The notes under the pieces: model-generated | Databases searched by the model: none | Told to the model about the DNA's origin: nothing | Seen by the model: only the letters and a program-made list of their open reading frames with translations | Assembly (NCBI GenBank): GCA_039621445.1 | Contig: CP154954.1 | Coordinates: 59,044,701-59,108,700, forward strand | Reading direction: 5' to 3' | Source: Euglena gracilis | Lineage: Eukaryota > Euglenida > Euglenophyceae > Euglenales | DNA: 64,000 nt | Translations under genes and position numbers: made by a program | In this document: positions 42,474 through 53,600 of the stretch, one piece after another | Position numbering within the stretch: position 1 is the stretch's first letter | Layout: the number at the start of each line of letters is the position of its first letter

Positions 42474-44177
42474 TTATTTCATTGAATTTTGTTGAAACGT
42501 TTCCAAAACTGTGTGCATCAGCAGTAGCAGGTGCGACGGTCCTCTTCTGTTCACAAAGAAACTTTGACAATAAGGTTTCTGAAAACAAAAAACAGTTTCA
42601 TTCGGCGCTTTGTGCCATGTGTTGGCAGGTGGAAATACCACCCCCCCCCCCCATATTGTCCCACCGACCTCTCCCCCGGAGGCCCGAAGGGACAATATGG
42701 GGGGGGGGACAATATGGGGGTACCAAAGGAAATTTCATTGACCGAGCCAAAAAAACCCTTCGTCGGCCGGGCCGAGGGACAATATGGGGGGGGGACAATA
42801 TGGGGGGGGGGGGTGGTAAAGCTTTTCCATTTTTTTTGTTTGAGGGAACATTTTCATCGGCTCTGGCACCGTGTGCAAGGGGACGACTGTTTAGGTATCT
42901 TTTGACCGCAGGGGGTATCGAACCCGGGGAACAATGACCATTTTCGGACATAAAATGGCAAATTTGGGGGCTGCGCGCTCCGCATTTTTTTATGTCAAAA
43001 ATGGCCAAAAATAACCACTTGGACCCGAAAATCACCAATTTTTAGGCCGCCCCCGCCCCCCCCCCCCCCTGCGCGGCCGTCCGCGCGGCCGCTCGCCCCT
43101 CAGCCCCCTACCCCACTGTGCCCAGCCTCTGTTGAAGTCGAATGGGTGTCTATCTTGAAAACTTTTGAGTTGAACGTCGCCCTTGCTAAAACCCATTCAA
43201 GTCAGTTCAGCGTTGGCTCATTTCCCATTGAAGCCTTGCCTCACAAAAAGCACATTTTGTATCTTTTGCCCTCTTGCAGTGTGATTTGTTCAGGATGTCC
43301 AGACATGAAGACTCCAACTTCAAAGACACGTCTCACAAAAAAACAAAAAGCAGGAAGAAAACTCAATTGCAAGACGAACATCACAAAGATGGCAATATTC
43401 CCAGCCACCCCAGAGGTGCCGATGCAGGCTCCTTTGCCCTGGTTTCAGCCAAACCCAAGCAGAAAAGCACACCTGCTTGTTGTCATTCGAGGTCTGGCAC
43501 CTTGGCCCTAAGAAAACAGAGATAATGCCCATTTCAACACAGTAATTTACCACATAGGTGGTGTTGCTTTCTGGTTCAAGGTCATGAACTTTGAACAAGT
43601 GTTCCAAAGGTATGCTCTCAAATAAATGCCGATATGGACCCCTATAACCACTTGCAATCCGAGGATTTCGGATCTGTATTCTTGTGGTCATTGCAGAGAC
43701 AATTTGGATCAGATCTCCATGAAAAGTAGTGCTGAAAAGAATTAAGATAAAGTGAATCTCGTCAAAGTCAAAGTCATGGTCGTCGTGGGGGTTTTGGGGA
43801 AGGGGTTAAAATGTGCAGCGGAAGTTGTGGGGTTGCCAGTCGCAAGGTGGGAGGAAATGGAGTTTTGATGCTTTTGGGGGGTGCTGGGCTTCGGGGGGGG
43901 GGATCCGTTGTGGCGGAGAGGAAAATATTTTCAAGAAAAAATTCGTTCGCATGTGACGAGGGCCCATTTTGCCCACAAAAGTTGCCATCCTTCAAGCAAA
44001 AAATAATATCACAGGGAAGACAGAGGAATGTGTTCTAAACTGGTTTCAGGTTGGGAACATCAGGATCCGTGCGTGGTGGATGACGGAGAAACTCACCTTG
44101 GATTGAAAGACCCCTCAAACGACCAAAAAAGGATCCACCAGTTTCTTTTTGGTTTCTGGATCAAATACAAAGTTGAT
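42474..44177 (-). CDS. Unrecognised gene, fibronectin-III-like segment
   Basis: Three minus exons that fit in phase: 44097-44177 (acceptor AGGTTTCAG, donor CCAAG|GTGAGT), 43551-43731 (acceptor TTAATTCTTTTCAG, donor GTG|GTAAAT), and 42474-42578 (acceptor TTTTTTGTTTTCAG, ending at TAA). The join reads SFEGSFNPSTTFHGDL, then VHDLEPESNTTYV and KPYCQSFFVNRRGPS. LEP.....TTY followed by a conserved-type N..GPS is reminiscent of fibronectin type III strands, but this is weak. Upstream exons are not defined. The last exon assignment is the least certain. Confidence 0.5.
42638..42816. mobile_element. TA-flanked MITE, CCACCCC ends, CAATATGGGG words
   Basis: TA at 42636-42637 and 42817-42818; ends CCACCCCCC and GGGGGTGG. 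GGGACAATATGGGG words lie in both orientations around a core with AAAGGAAATTTCATTGACC. The core recurs inverted at 50422-50601 with different words. Confidence 0.8.
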
Positions 44178-44784
44178 CTGAAACCTCAGAGAACCTACAG
44201 TGGTTGCCAGAAACTGAGGCCACCGGCTGCACAAACCCAGGCCACTGCCAGCACTAACGGAGACCACTTCCGGCACAATCGCGGGCCGGTTTTGCAAAAA
44301 CGAATTCCGCCATTTTTGGAAGCTTTGCACCAAACCTTGGAAGGAAACAGGATGTCCCCAATTCCGCAAATCTGCCGGGCCTGGTTCATGCAAGACAACG
44401 CATATGTGACGTTGTGTGCCCAGATTTTTGCCGGTGGCGGTCTCCGTTGATGACAACGACTGTATAGCCACACAACCGACGACGCGTAACCATTCGCGAT
44501 GGTGTTTCCTAATTTTATATTTTGGAACGTGCGTTGATTCCCATGCAGGAAGTGCTTCGTTAAATAAAACCCGGTTTCATACAAACTCTCCGTATCTCAC
44601 CCCAGTTTATGACTGTTTGTACAGACTTCATCAAAAGATAATCAATGTTCATTTTGAGTGGTGTGTTGCAATTTTGTTCTGCAACTTTCCCCTTGCGCAC
44701 TGTTGGCAAAAAAATTTTGTCCCCCACATCTGTTAAATCTTAAAAGTGGCAGGATTTGGACAATATGTTACTTGTTAATGTTAT

Positions 44785-45797
44785 ATGGGGGGGTCCAAGA
44801 TGGGGGGCATGGTATTTATACCATGGGTGACTGATCATTTTACCCGGGTGAATGACCCCCCCATTTTGGGCCGAAAACGGGAAACGTGGCCAGTATTCCC
44901 CCCAAAATTCCAAAGTTCAGTAAAAGACAAAATGGAAATGATGGCCAAAAAGGATGCAAAAAAAAAACAAACTACTTGCACCATCATGTACTGCAAAAAA
45001 GTGCTTTTTTAAAACTTTTTGGGGCCTTGGGACCCCCCTCCACCTTGCCAACGCTCCAAGGTGGTCAGAGGTCTTAGCATTGCGGCGAAAGAAATATTGA
45101 AATTTTTCGCTTGAAATATTTCATGAAGTTTCAGAAATATATTTTCCCCCTCGGTGAAAGATTTGAAATATGGACTGTTCTTGTCAACCTACTTGAATAA
45201 GAGAAGCATGGCGAGGTCCTGGTGGATCCTTCATGGTCACAAAAATGAATGAAATATTTTTCATTTTTCGAAATATTTCTGAAATATTTCTGAAATATTT
45301 CTGAAATGAAATATATTTTCCCAATTTTTCGAAAGATATCCAATGCTAAGAGGTGGTCAATACTTTGAACACAAGGATGATTTTTGAGCATCAAAATCAA
45401 CAAATTTAAAAAAAAATGGAAAGTAAACCACCAAATTATAAAACCCCCAGTTTATAAGTTGGACACTTGAAATTGGGGTCCAGTGGTCACAATTTGGAAG
45501 TCGTTTTTGAAATCAATGATCGACCCAACGACGATTCCGGAGGTTGGGGGTGGCTGCCGTCCACCCACACGTGACGGTGATGAAATTTGGTAATGGTTTG
45601 GCTGTGGTTTCACAGAACTTTGAGGGGGGGGTGAGGGTATCTCCGATGAAGGCTTTTGAAGCCATCAAACTAGGTTTTTTCCTCATTACCTCCCTTTTTA
45701 TGGTGCATTTTGATGTTACAAAAAACACTAGAAGGCCGTGGGGGTCGGGGGGGGGGCATCCTTGGGCCAATTTGGTGCTATAGGTGTGGTCAGTTTG
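44785..45797. other. No gene supported
   Basis: Contains a GGGGGCATGGTATTTATACC palindromic junction (44803-44829), AAATATTTCTG tandem (45265-45310) and A/T-rich DNA. No bordered exon. Confidence 0.4.
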
Positions 45798-45935
45798 GTG
45801 CCCCACCTGTGGCACCAAACTGCTCCCCACTGTGGTACCAAACTGACCCCAAGATGTGGCACCAAACTGGCCCCAAATTGTGGCACCAAACTCGCCCCAA
45901 ATTGTGGCACCAAACTGGCCCCATCCCCTCCCCCT
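45798..45935. repeat. 26-bp minisatellite, GTGGCACCAAACTGGCCCC
   Basis: Five to six tandem units with few changes. Confidence 0.9.
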
Positions 45936-45939
45936 GAGT

Positions 45940-46115
45940 GGCCGTTTTGGGGGGTCCGCGGTGCCTGGAGGGTGGCCACTTTGAGGGGGGGGGGGGCGAG
46001 GGTACCCTCACCCCCCCCTCAAAGTGTCCCCCCCTTAAAGTGGCCAATTTTTTTTGGCAAATTTGGCTCACCCCCCTCAAAGTGGCCACTTTCTTTTGGC
46101 TCCAAAGGCACCGAA
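45940..46115. repeat. CTCAAAGTGGCCACTTT palindrome cluster
   Basis: GGTGGCCACTTTGAGGGG and its inverse around poly-C/G; the left part matches 31740-31810. Confidence 0.75.
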
Positions 46116-46179
46116 GCCCAAAAATTGACCCCCCCCAAAGGAGGTTAGGCAGGGGTGGGGGGGGGGGGGCTGTGGACCC

Positions 46180-46275
46180 CCCCGGTGAAGTTCACCGGTG
46201 AACATTCACCGGGGGGGAGGGGGGGGGTACTTTTTGCGGTGAAGTTCACCGGTGAAGTTCACCGGTGTATACTTT
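46180..46275. repeat. GGTGAAGTTCACC palindrome array
   Basis: Three to four copies of GGTGAAGTTCACCGGTGAA around a poly-G block, resembling one end array of an element. Partner not found. Confidence 0.85.
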
Positions 46276-46961
46276 CAAATTGCTTCAGCTTGTTCTTGAA
46301 CTTGGACTTGTATCTTGACTTTGTAAGTTGAACCCCACCAGGGGCCTTCACTTGTCCGCCATGTTTCATGCGGAAAAAATAGACATTAATATTTTTTTTG
46401 AAGAATTAGGAGAGAGCAAATTCGCTCATGGGCGAATCATAACTTTTTTAAAACAAAAAATCTGTTTTTTTTGAATATTTTCTCGATGTTTTGTCGAAAA
46501 AAACTTTCTTGACAAAAAAATAGCAACCCTGGTTGTAGAGTGTTCGAAGTGGCAAAAGCTTGTCTGCTTGAAGCCCCAAGAGTTTTCCATTGTTGAGATG
46601 CCTCATGACAAGAAGGCCTCGGCGGCTTCACTGCACTACACTGCCACTGCCAATGCGCTGACCCCCCCCCCCCGCAACTGTGAACAGCATCGCAACGTGC
46701 ACAAACTCCATGCTGGGTCCATGGGAAAGTTTTTGAGACATTTTTGGGGGGTGGGGGCAGAGGAAAGGGGTAAACGGCCTGCACAAACCACCCATGAGTC
46801 ATGTTTTTTGATCAATCCCTTTCGTACCGGACGCTTTCTTTTGGACCCTCCACCACCAGAAGGCCACCGTGAAAGGGATCATGAACGTGGTTCATGTTTT
46901 GGACCATCCCCGTTGAATGTGGCCCAAAATCCAGCAACTTTTGGGGGGCGGGGCAACATTA

Positions 46962-47116
46962 CCATGCCCCCCCCCCCCATATAAGACCCCCCCTCGGTAG
47001 CCAAAATCCCAGGGGGGGGTCTTATATGGGGGGGTCTTATATGGGGGGGTTGGTCCCGGCCAAAGGGCCGGCCTTTGGCCGGCCAGGGGGGGGGGTCTTA
47101 TATGGGGGGGGCATGG
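46962..47116. mobile_element. TA-flanked MITE, CTTATATGGGG words
   Basis: TA at 46960-46961 and 47117-47118; ends CCATGCCCC and GGGGCATGG. Four GGGTCTTATATGGGG words and a GGCCGGCCTTTGGCCGGCC palindrome. Confidence 0.8.
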
Positions 47117-47692
47117 TATGTCCATAGTGTTTGCTGCCTTCTTGGCAATTGTTGCAAAGAAAGGCTGTGGATGCACAGGAGGGGGGGGGCGGACGGGGGG
47201 GCCCACTTTTCGGTGCCTTTTGGTTTTGCCCACTTTTGGTTTTGGGGAAAAGTGCGTGGGTCCCCAGAACCCCACCCAGGGGCGGGCCCACCACTCACAC
47301 GGGGATCACTCCCCCCGGTCTTAAAAAAGACCCGTGATGCTTAAAAAGAAACGAGAGGCTAGGAACAGGGGGGGGGGTTGGTCGGGACCCCCTATTCACT
47401 TCCGAAGTAAACTGAACAATTGGGGGCCGGGGTCCGAAGTGGACTGCATACTCTCACTCCCCTCAAAGTGTCCCCCGGCCTTGCGTTTCCAAGTCCTTTT
47501 GTAGCTCAACTGCTCGAGAGCCCCAAAATAACAAAATCTGTGTTTCCAAGTCATTTCGGGGGGCAAATCCCTTGTGTTTCCAAGTCTGTGTTTTTAAGTG
47601 GTTTCGGGGGGCAAATCCCTTTTGTAGCTCAACTGCTCGAGGGCCCCAAAATAGCAAAATCCCTTGTGTTTCCAAGTCGTTTCGGGGGGTAC

Positions 47693-47776
47693 CATCCCCC
47701 CCCCCCATTATGTACCTCCCCCCGGGAGGCCGAAATTGGGGGGGAGGTACATAATGGGGGGGAGGTACACAATGGG
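47693..47776. mobile_element. CCATCCCC MITE, GTACATAATGGGG words
   Basis: Poly-C start after TA, GAGGTACATAATGGGG words, ends near GGGGGTACC. The right border is less clear than in the copy at 47975. Confidence 0.6.
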
Positions 47777-47974
47777 GGGGTACCCAGGTCCCATTCCCAG
47801 ACCCGAACGAACAGCTCAAAAGGGATCATTTTTGGCAACTTTTTGGATGTTTGCAATAAATGGTCAATTTTCAGCACATTTGCCAAATATCACTTTTTGA
47901 AAACGTCCCAAAAACGTCGATTTTTGAGCATTTTTTGGGAAATTCTTTAGAAAAAGTGTTATGACAGTGAGCTA

Positions 47975-48051
47975 CCATCCCCCCCCATTATGTACCTCCC
48001 CCCCAGGGGGTACATAATGGGGGGGGGGTACATAATGGGGGGGGGGGATGG
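47975..48051. mobile_element. 77-bp TA-flanked MITE, same family
   Basis: TA at 47973-47974 and 48052-48053; CCATCCCC...GGGGATGG ends; nearly one complete palindrome of GTACATAATGGGG words. Confidence 0.8.
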
Positions 48052-48170
48052 TAAATCCCTTTTGTTGCTCAACTGCTCGAGGGCCCCAAAATAACAAAAA
48101 CCCTTGTGTTTCCAAGTCGTTTTGGGGGGCAAATCCCTTGTGTTTCCAAGTCGTTTCAGCGACCGTGGTC

Positions 48171-48796
48171 TAGGGCTGTTTCGCTTAATCGATTAATCGA
48201 CTAATCGTTCGTCATCGCCGATTAATCGAATCGTTCGTCCCAGGGCGATTCATCGTTCACTATGGATGCCACCCACGATGGGCACGATATTTGCTGAAAG
48301 CACCCAATTTCGGCCAGTCACCAGTAATATAATGCACTACTACCTACTGGTACCATGCAAAGGGTTCTTAAAATGCCATCGAGCCAGTGTAACGTTGCGC
48401 GATTTTTATTAGTATCAAGCAGTTCCTAATTGGCTGAATGGCGCGTGGGAAATATGCCAGCGGGACCGCAAAGGAATTACCGTGCCCCCCCCCCATATTG
48501 TACCCCCCCCCCATAATGTACCCCCCCATGGGGTACCCCCCCCACCATGGACCATGACCTTGGCCCCCCCATATTGTACCCCCCCCCATAATGCACCTCC
48601 CCCCCAGAAAATGGCTCCCAGGGGGGGGTACAATATGGGGGGGGGGCATGGTAATTATGTTCTGTGTTCGCGTTTCTCATGCAAAGTTCATAATCAAAAT
48701 TTGGAAAGGACCAATTAATCGTTAATCGTCTGAGGCACCTCGATTAATCGCGATTAATCGTTCGTCGGCTCGAAACGATTAATTGGCACAACCCTA
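48171..48796. mobile_element. TAGGG...CCCTA element with CGATTAATCG arrays
   Basis: Ends TAGGGCTGT and ACAACCCTA; flanks CGTGGTC at 48164-48170 and 48797-48803 (7 bp identical). CGATTAATCG and TCGTTCGTC words at 48186-48255 and 48715-48785. hAT-like by its ends. Contains the MITE at 48480-48651. Confidence 0.75.
48480..48651. mobile_element. TA-flanked MITE, GTACAATATGGGG words
   Basis: TA at 48478-48479 and 48652-48653; ends CCGTGCCCC and GGGGCATGG. Contains ACCATGGACCATGACCTTGG and GAAAATGGCTCCC. It shows the empty site for the nested insertion at 50422-50601. Confidence 0.8.
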
Positions 48797-48839
48797 CGTG
48801 GTCGACCCCACAATCCCCCCCCCCAAGCCAGAACCAGGA

Positions 48840-49768
48840 GCCTTCATTTTGAAGCAAAATCAAAGAAAATGTCCAGAGCGAAAATGAAGCCCTTGGAATG
48901 CCCTATCCAACCATGCTTTACTTTTCTGCCAACTCTTCGGGCTCTTCGGGCGGGGGTTCGACCCCCATATGCTTAAATAAGGGGGGGTCGCCGAGCTCTG
49001 ATCTCTTTAGAGTAAGAGCGAAGCTTACAAACACCAGGGAAAAGGGGGGTAGACCCCCCCGCCCCCCCCCCCCCGCCCCTTGGTAGACCGTGAAAACCGC
49101 GGATTATCACCATGACCCCGGCCCGGTTCCCGGAATTTTTTTTCACTCGCGAGCGACTGGATTTCTAGTTTTCGAATCACTTCCATTTGACCCTCAACTC
49201 CCCACCAGGCCCGAGTTATTCACGCGCGAAGGGGTCCAAAACTGCCCCCCCCCCTTCCGACTCTGCCATTTCGCCGGGGTCCAAAAATTGGTCAAAAAAT
49301 CGATTTTTCAAAAATATCTCGAGAAAACATGCATTATTTCCGGAAATGTCAGTTTGACGAAATGCACCCCCGGAGGTCCTCTATCGCCCCCCGTTCGCCG
49401 TTTTGGCTGCCGACACGCCTGGCCCGTGTTCCATCGCACTTTTGCGGTCCAAAACGGCCATTTTGAGGTGTTTTTTTTGAGCCGTTTTGGGCCAAAAAAA
49501 ATATCGATTTTTCCAAAATATCTCGACAATGAAGCAAAAGCAAAGGAAATGTCTAAATCAAAAATGAAGCCCTTGGAATGCCCTATCCAACCATGGTTTA
49601 CTTTTCCCCCAACTCTTCGTGCAGCCTGAATAACGGCCATTTTTCGGTCAATTTTGACCCAATCCTGGGTCATTTTGGGCTGTTTTCGGGGTCAAAAAAG
49701 CAATGTTTATATCTCAAAAAAGATGCAAAATCAAAGGAAATGTCTGGAGGCCTAAATTGAAGCCCTTA
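48840..49768. repeat. Dispersed CATTTTCGG repeat units
   Basis: Three to four units with GAAGCCCTTGGAATGCCC, GTTTACTTTTC.CC.AACTC and AAATATCTCGA words; interrupted at 48950-49075 by poly-C/G. Host of the insertion at 49769. Confidence 0.7.
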
Positions 49769-50311
49769 AAAACGTGTTCAGCCCGCCAAATGCCTGCCCT
49801 GAAATTCATGGTCATGAACACGTTTTCCATTAGGGCATATGTGGCAATGACACGTTTTCCATTAGGGCATCTGTGGCAATGACACGTTTTCCATTAGGGC
49901 ATCTGTGGCAATCATGTGCAAGATGCAAAAAAATCGCTATCATGAAAATTCGGCGAGAGGTTGAGAGGCCGGGGTGGTCCTCAACGAGTGAGGCGAGTGG
50001 GGGGCACTCTACAACACAAGAAACGGCCAGAAGTTGTCCTTGGAGCAATACGACAGTGTACGGAGTACGGATACTAGTGGTGAAACCCACCACTAGTATG
50101 TTCGCTCGTTGTGCAGCAACTGGTCCAACTCTTCAGGCTGCAACACGTCAGCTGGAGGCCGAACCACGGTTGACACTGCCTTCCGCACGTTCGCGCTCCA
50201 GGGAACGCGAAAACAGCTCGTTAAAGTGGGGGAATTGGCACTCTGCAGAAGGCAACACAACTCCCTCGGTCGTGGTTTTGTGGAATGCCCGAGCGACGGC
50301 ATTCACGTACC

Positions 50312-50618
50312 CATGGGGTACCCCCCCACCATGGACCATGACCTTGGCCCCGCCCATATTGTACCCCCCCCCATAATGTACCTCCCCCCCAGAAAATGGC
50401 TCCCAGGGGGGGGGTACAATACCACCCCCCCCCCCTTTATTGTCCCCCCCCCTTTATTGTCCCTGGGCCCCGGCCGACGGGGGGTTTTTTTGGCCCGGCC
50501 AATGAAATTCCTTTGGTACCCCTTTATTGTCCCCCCCCCTTTATTGTCCGGTCGGGCCTCCCGGGGGCAGGTCGGCGGGACAATAAAGGGGGGGGGGGTG
50601 GTATGGGGGGGGGCATGG
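50312..50618. mobile_element. GTACAATATGGGG MITE interrupted by another MITE
   Basis: Left part 50312-50421 and right part 50602-50618 match 48480-48651 (GACCATGACCTTGG, GAAAATGGCTCCC). The insertion lies exactly at the TA of CAATATGG. Confidence 0.75.
50422..50601. mobile_element. Nested TA-flanked MITE, CAATAAAGGGG words
   Basis: TA at 50420-50421 and 50602-50603; ends CCACCCC and GGGGTGG. Core is the inverse of 42638-42816 but the repeated words are CAATAAAGGGG instead of CAATATGGGG. Confidence 0.8.
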
Positions 50619-51839
50619 TATGTATGAAAAGAGGTTGCCGAATGATTCCCTGAAACGAACATAGTTCCTGACTGCTGCTCACGTTGAGCCACACATTGTT
50701 CAATGACTTGCCTCATCGAACAACAGGTTGGGTTCCAACTCCCATCCCGTCCAGACAACAAAGAAATCATCCAGCTCAGGATAAGATGCTTGCCGATGTT
50801 GACACAGTTTGGCGAACTCCAAACAGTTGGCAACAGCAGCAAGCTCTGCACCTACGGAGCCAGACTTTTTCTTCGTGTTGCCCTGTGCCAGCAAGGTGCC
50901 ATGAAGGGGGTCAACCTTCGGCTTCTTGGCATCTTGCTGGTATACCGCGAGAGCAGCCAGGAACAGTTCCGTCCTAGGGGGAGGTGGCAAAAGACCATTC
51001 ACAAAGTTGGCGGGCTCTTAACACTTTTTTGAACAAATTGTGGCTGACCCAGATTTCAGCCTGAAAACGTGTTCAGGGGGCCCTGCTGAACACGTTTTCA
51101 GGCTGTGTGTGCAAAAAATGCCCCATCTAACGGAATTTTGATTTCCCCGCAACTCCCTGCCGAGCCCGAAAGATGGTTTGTTTACGGCCCAAAACAGCGC
51201 GGCAGGTTGGCGACTTAGCCGTTTTCGGTCCGTGTTTGGGGCGGTCCGTGTTTGGGGCAAAAAAAATCAATTTTTCTAAAATTGCTCAAAAAATGGTGGG
51301 GAATCAAAGAAAATGTCCGGAGACCTAATTTGAAGCCCTTAAAGTGCCCTATCTAACGGTATTTTGATTTCCCCGCAACTCCCAGTGCCAAACGGTAGAC
51401 TGGGGGGGGGGGTAGTGGGTAGTCGGCCGACTAGTCGGCCGACTACCCACTCTAATGTACTAACGGGTCAAAACCGCCGACTTTTAAGCCCCCCCCCATG
51501 GGAAAAAACTTTTGTCTAAATCACCTCAACACCAGTCAAAACCCACCCAAATGGCTCCAGAACCCCCCAATCGTGGGTGAATATGCAAAAAAATGGGGGA
51601 AAATGTCCATTTTGGGCCACTTTTGACAAAAGAACACCTCTCCCCATTGTATTTTCAATATAAGTCAAAATTTGCACGAAAAAGACTTCTCCCTCCAAGT
51701 CTATTGCCAACACAGAAGGGATTTTGTTATTTGAGGGGGGGGGTGGGGGGGGAGGGCGGAGCCCCCCCCGCCTATGCCAAAGTGAGCCACAAAAACAACT
51801 TTGCCCCCGAGTATGTTGCCAACACAGAAGGGATTTTGT

Positions 51840-52966
51840 TAAAAACGTCAACCATTCACGGGCTTCCCCACGTGAGGAATCGGGGTCCATTCACTAGTGA
51901 ACAGTACGGCAGTAGTGAATGGTTCACTAGTGAACACCTGCGCACTAGTGAATCATTCACGGGTGCTCACCGAGGAATCGTGGACCAAAAAAATTCTGAA
52001 ATTTCGGCAATGTAATTGGAACAGGAGGCCGACCTCAACATGTCATAAGCAAGAAAGGCAAAAATGGAGTGTTCCCTTCTGCGGCCTTCAAAACAGTGAG
52101 CAACTCGTCCGCCTGCAAAACGTTGTTTGCCAACCCACCCTTGGCCTCTTGTGCTTGTTTGGCCCTTTCATGCGTAACGAGGGGCCGCATCAAAGCATTG
52201 AATTGCGGGAACTGGCTCACAGATGAGGGTACGATGATGGCAAAAACGGGAGCCAATGCCTTGTAAATGTTGCTCACAGCATTTACATATGTCCGAAAAC
52301 TGGACACCGGCATGGATCGAAGGTGGCCATCTTTTCCAGCCTTCTCCTGCCTTGTTTTGACCCAGGCATCGGCTTCCTGCTGCGTTTTAAAAAGTTCGCG
52401 AGCATCAATGCACCATCTGGCCCATCCCACCAAAACTTCGTCCAAAGAGGCAAAAACAACGCCATGCCGGTTGCAAACATCAATGTACTCCAAAAAACAT
52501 TTCAACGCAGCATGGTTTTTGGGGCCTAGGTCTTCATTTTCACCACCGGTGGGGAGGGAGCCCAAAAGGGCATCCACTACTGTGGCTCCTAGGGACCCAG
52601 CACCACGTAAAACAGTCAAAAAATCATCTGCGTTAGGGGGGCGGGGCATCTGAGCTTCCATCATGTTGGCAAAACGCTTCATTGGACTGTGAGGGAAAAA
52701 GATTGGAGGGTAAAAAAACATAAAAAAAATTGGATTCCAATCACTAATGAACATGTGCGCACTAGTGATATGTTCACTAGTGCACACTTGGGACTAGTGA
52801 TCAAAAGTGGCCATTCACTAGTGCGCTATAGCGCACTAGTGAATGCCCAAAGTTCACTTGTGAATGCTAAAAACGAGATTTTTGGCCGATAGGGATCTCG
52901 TTGGGAACCGCTAGGCTACTGTGGGGAAGCCCGTGAATTTGGGTAACGTTTTTAAGCCAAAATCGG
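51840..52966. repeat. CACTAGTGAA arrays around the ORF
   Basis: Ends TTAAAAACGTCAACC and ACGTTTTTAA, both next to CACGGGCTTCCCCAC. CACTAGTGAA-type palindromes occur 5 times at 51890-51970 and 7 times at 52738-52865. They may be the ends of a separate inserted element. Confidence 0.7.
52035..52682 (-). CDS. Tyrosine-recombinase-like protein, N-terminal half
   Basis: 215 codons from ATG at 52680-52682, preceded four bases earlier by acceptor CTTTTTCCCTCACAG. Helical throughout. HAALKCFLEYIDVCNRHG and VSSFRTYVNAVSNIYKALA fit the SAM-like core-binding domain of tyrosine recombinases, and LQADELLTVLKAAEGNT-PFLPFLLMTC fits the start of the catalytic domain just before the first Arg, where it stops. 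An intron or truncation is expected there. Relics lie at 31, 50 and 55 kb. The family call rests on pattern only. Confidence 0.5.
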   Translation of the reverse strand: MKRFANMMEAQMPRPPNADDFLTVLRGAGSLGATVVDALLGSLPTGGENEDLGPKNHAALKCFLEYIDVCNRHGVVFASLDEVLVGWARWCIDARELFKTQQEADAWVKTRQEKAGKDGHLRSMPVSSFRTYVNAVSNIYKALAPVFAIIVPSSVSQFPQFNALMRPLVTHERAKQAQEAKGGLANNVLQADELLTVLKAAEGNTPFLPFLLMTC

Positions 52967-53221
52967 GGTTCAATCACGATTCCCGGTGCGGAAACGGGGG
53001 CGCCTTCGGCGCCCCCCGTTTCCGCACCGGGAATTGTGATTGAACCCCGATTTTTCTTATAATTTGAGGGGAGGGGTGCGGGGGGGGCGGAGCCCCCCCC
53101 CCCCCGCCTATGCCAAAGTGAGCCACAAAAACGACTTAGCCCCCAAAATGCTTGCATTTCTAAAAGATTTTCATGTAATCCTTGTTACATCATTGGTTTG
53201 TCACCCTTCGAGACCCCCATG

Positions 53222-53600
53222 GGGTCCAGCCAAAATTTCTGTAATGTGTCTCCTTGCCGGCAATATGTTTTGCCCTGTAATCAGTGCAGCTGTAGCAACC
53301 TGTATGCCTAGCAATCCTCCCCCCCCACCTCAGAAACTGCAAAACGCTTGCCGTCAGTCATCCATGATATTTTGCACTCAGCAATTGTGCCTTTTATCCC
53401 CTTTCATCCAAGGAGATTTTTGTTTCTGGGGTCACATTGGCACACTTTTTTACACAAAATACAGTCCCAAAACGGACGCCGGGTTTTGGACAGAACCGGC
53501 GTTCCTAACGCCGGGTTTTAGGACAGAACCGGCGTCCGGAAAACCCGTGGGGGGGGACGCCGGTTCTGTCCTGAACCCGGCGTCTCAAACGCCGGTTTAA
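53222..53600. repeat. 380-bp repeat ending in GGACGCCGG array
   Basis: Second copy of 39717-40107, in the same orientation, with GCGGCAAGCGTTTTGC-type words and the array at 53470-53600. Confidence 0.75.

Larger units (their letters stand above)
47480..48160. repeat. CCCTTGTGTTTCCAAGTCG repeat with MITE insertions
   Basis: Units AAATCCCTTTTGTAGCTC, CTGCTCGAGGGCCCC and CTTGTGTTTCCAAGTCGTTT recur at 47485-47690 and 48055-48155, with a decayed piece at 55880-55930. MITEs at 47693-47776 and 47975-48051 lie within. Confidence 0.75.
50100..50998 (-). pseudogene. Recombinase-like family relic 2
   Basis: Minus frames: AVANCLEFAKLCQHRQASYP and ELDDFFVVWTGWELEP, then CVAQREQQSGTMFVSGN, a MITE pair (50312-50618), then VNAVARAFHKTTTEGVVLP, CQFPHFNELFSRSLE and LQPEELDQLLHNE. 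Same order as the 52-kb gene. A further short palindrome (ACTAGTGGTGGG...) breaks the end at 50085-50105. Confidence 0.65.
49769..51113. mobile_element. ACGTGTTCAG element carrying a recombinase-like relic
   Basis: Inserted in the dispersed repeat between GAAGCCCTT (ending 49768) and ATGCCCCATCTAACGG (51118 onward). Ends carry CGTGTTCAG and, at 51060-51103, a palindrome CTGAACACGTTTTCAG. A 33-bp unit (ACACGTTTTCCATTAGGGCA) is repeated three times at 49816-49915. It contains the relic 50100-50998. Confidence 0.65.

Noticed and set aside
42905-42935. TTCGATACC-like tRNA T-arm word
   Set aside because: The supposed stem does not pair and no D or anticodon arm precedes it. Similar words at 16771, 23150 and 48955 also fail.
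44028-44450. 140-codon plus-strand ORF as a gene
   Set aside because: It overlaps a minus-strand exon with good acceptor and GTGAGT donor that joins in phase to the next exon; the plus ORF lacks splice or start context.
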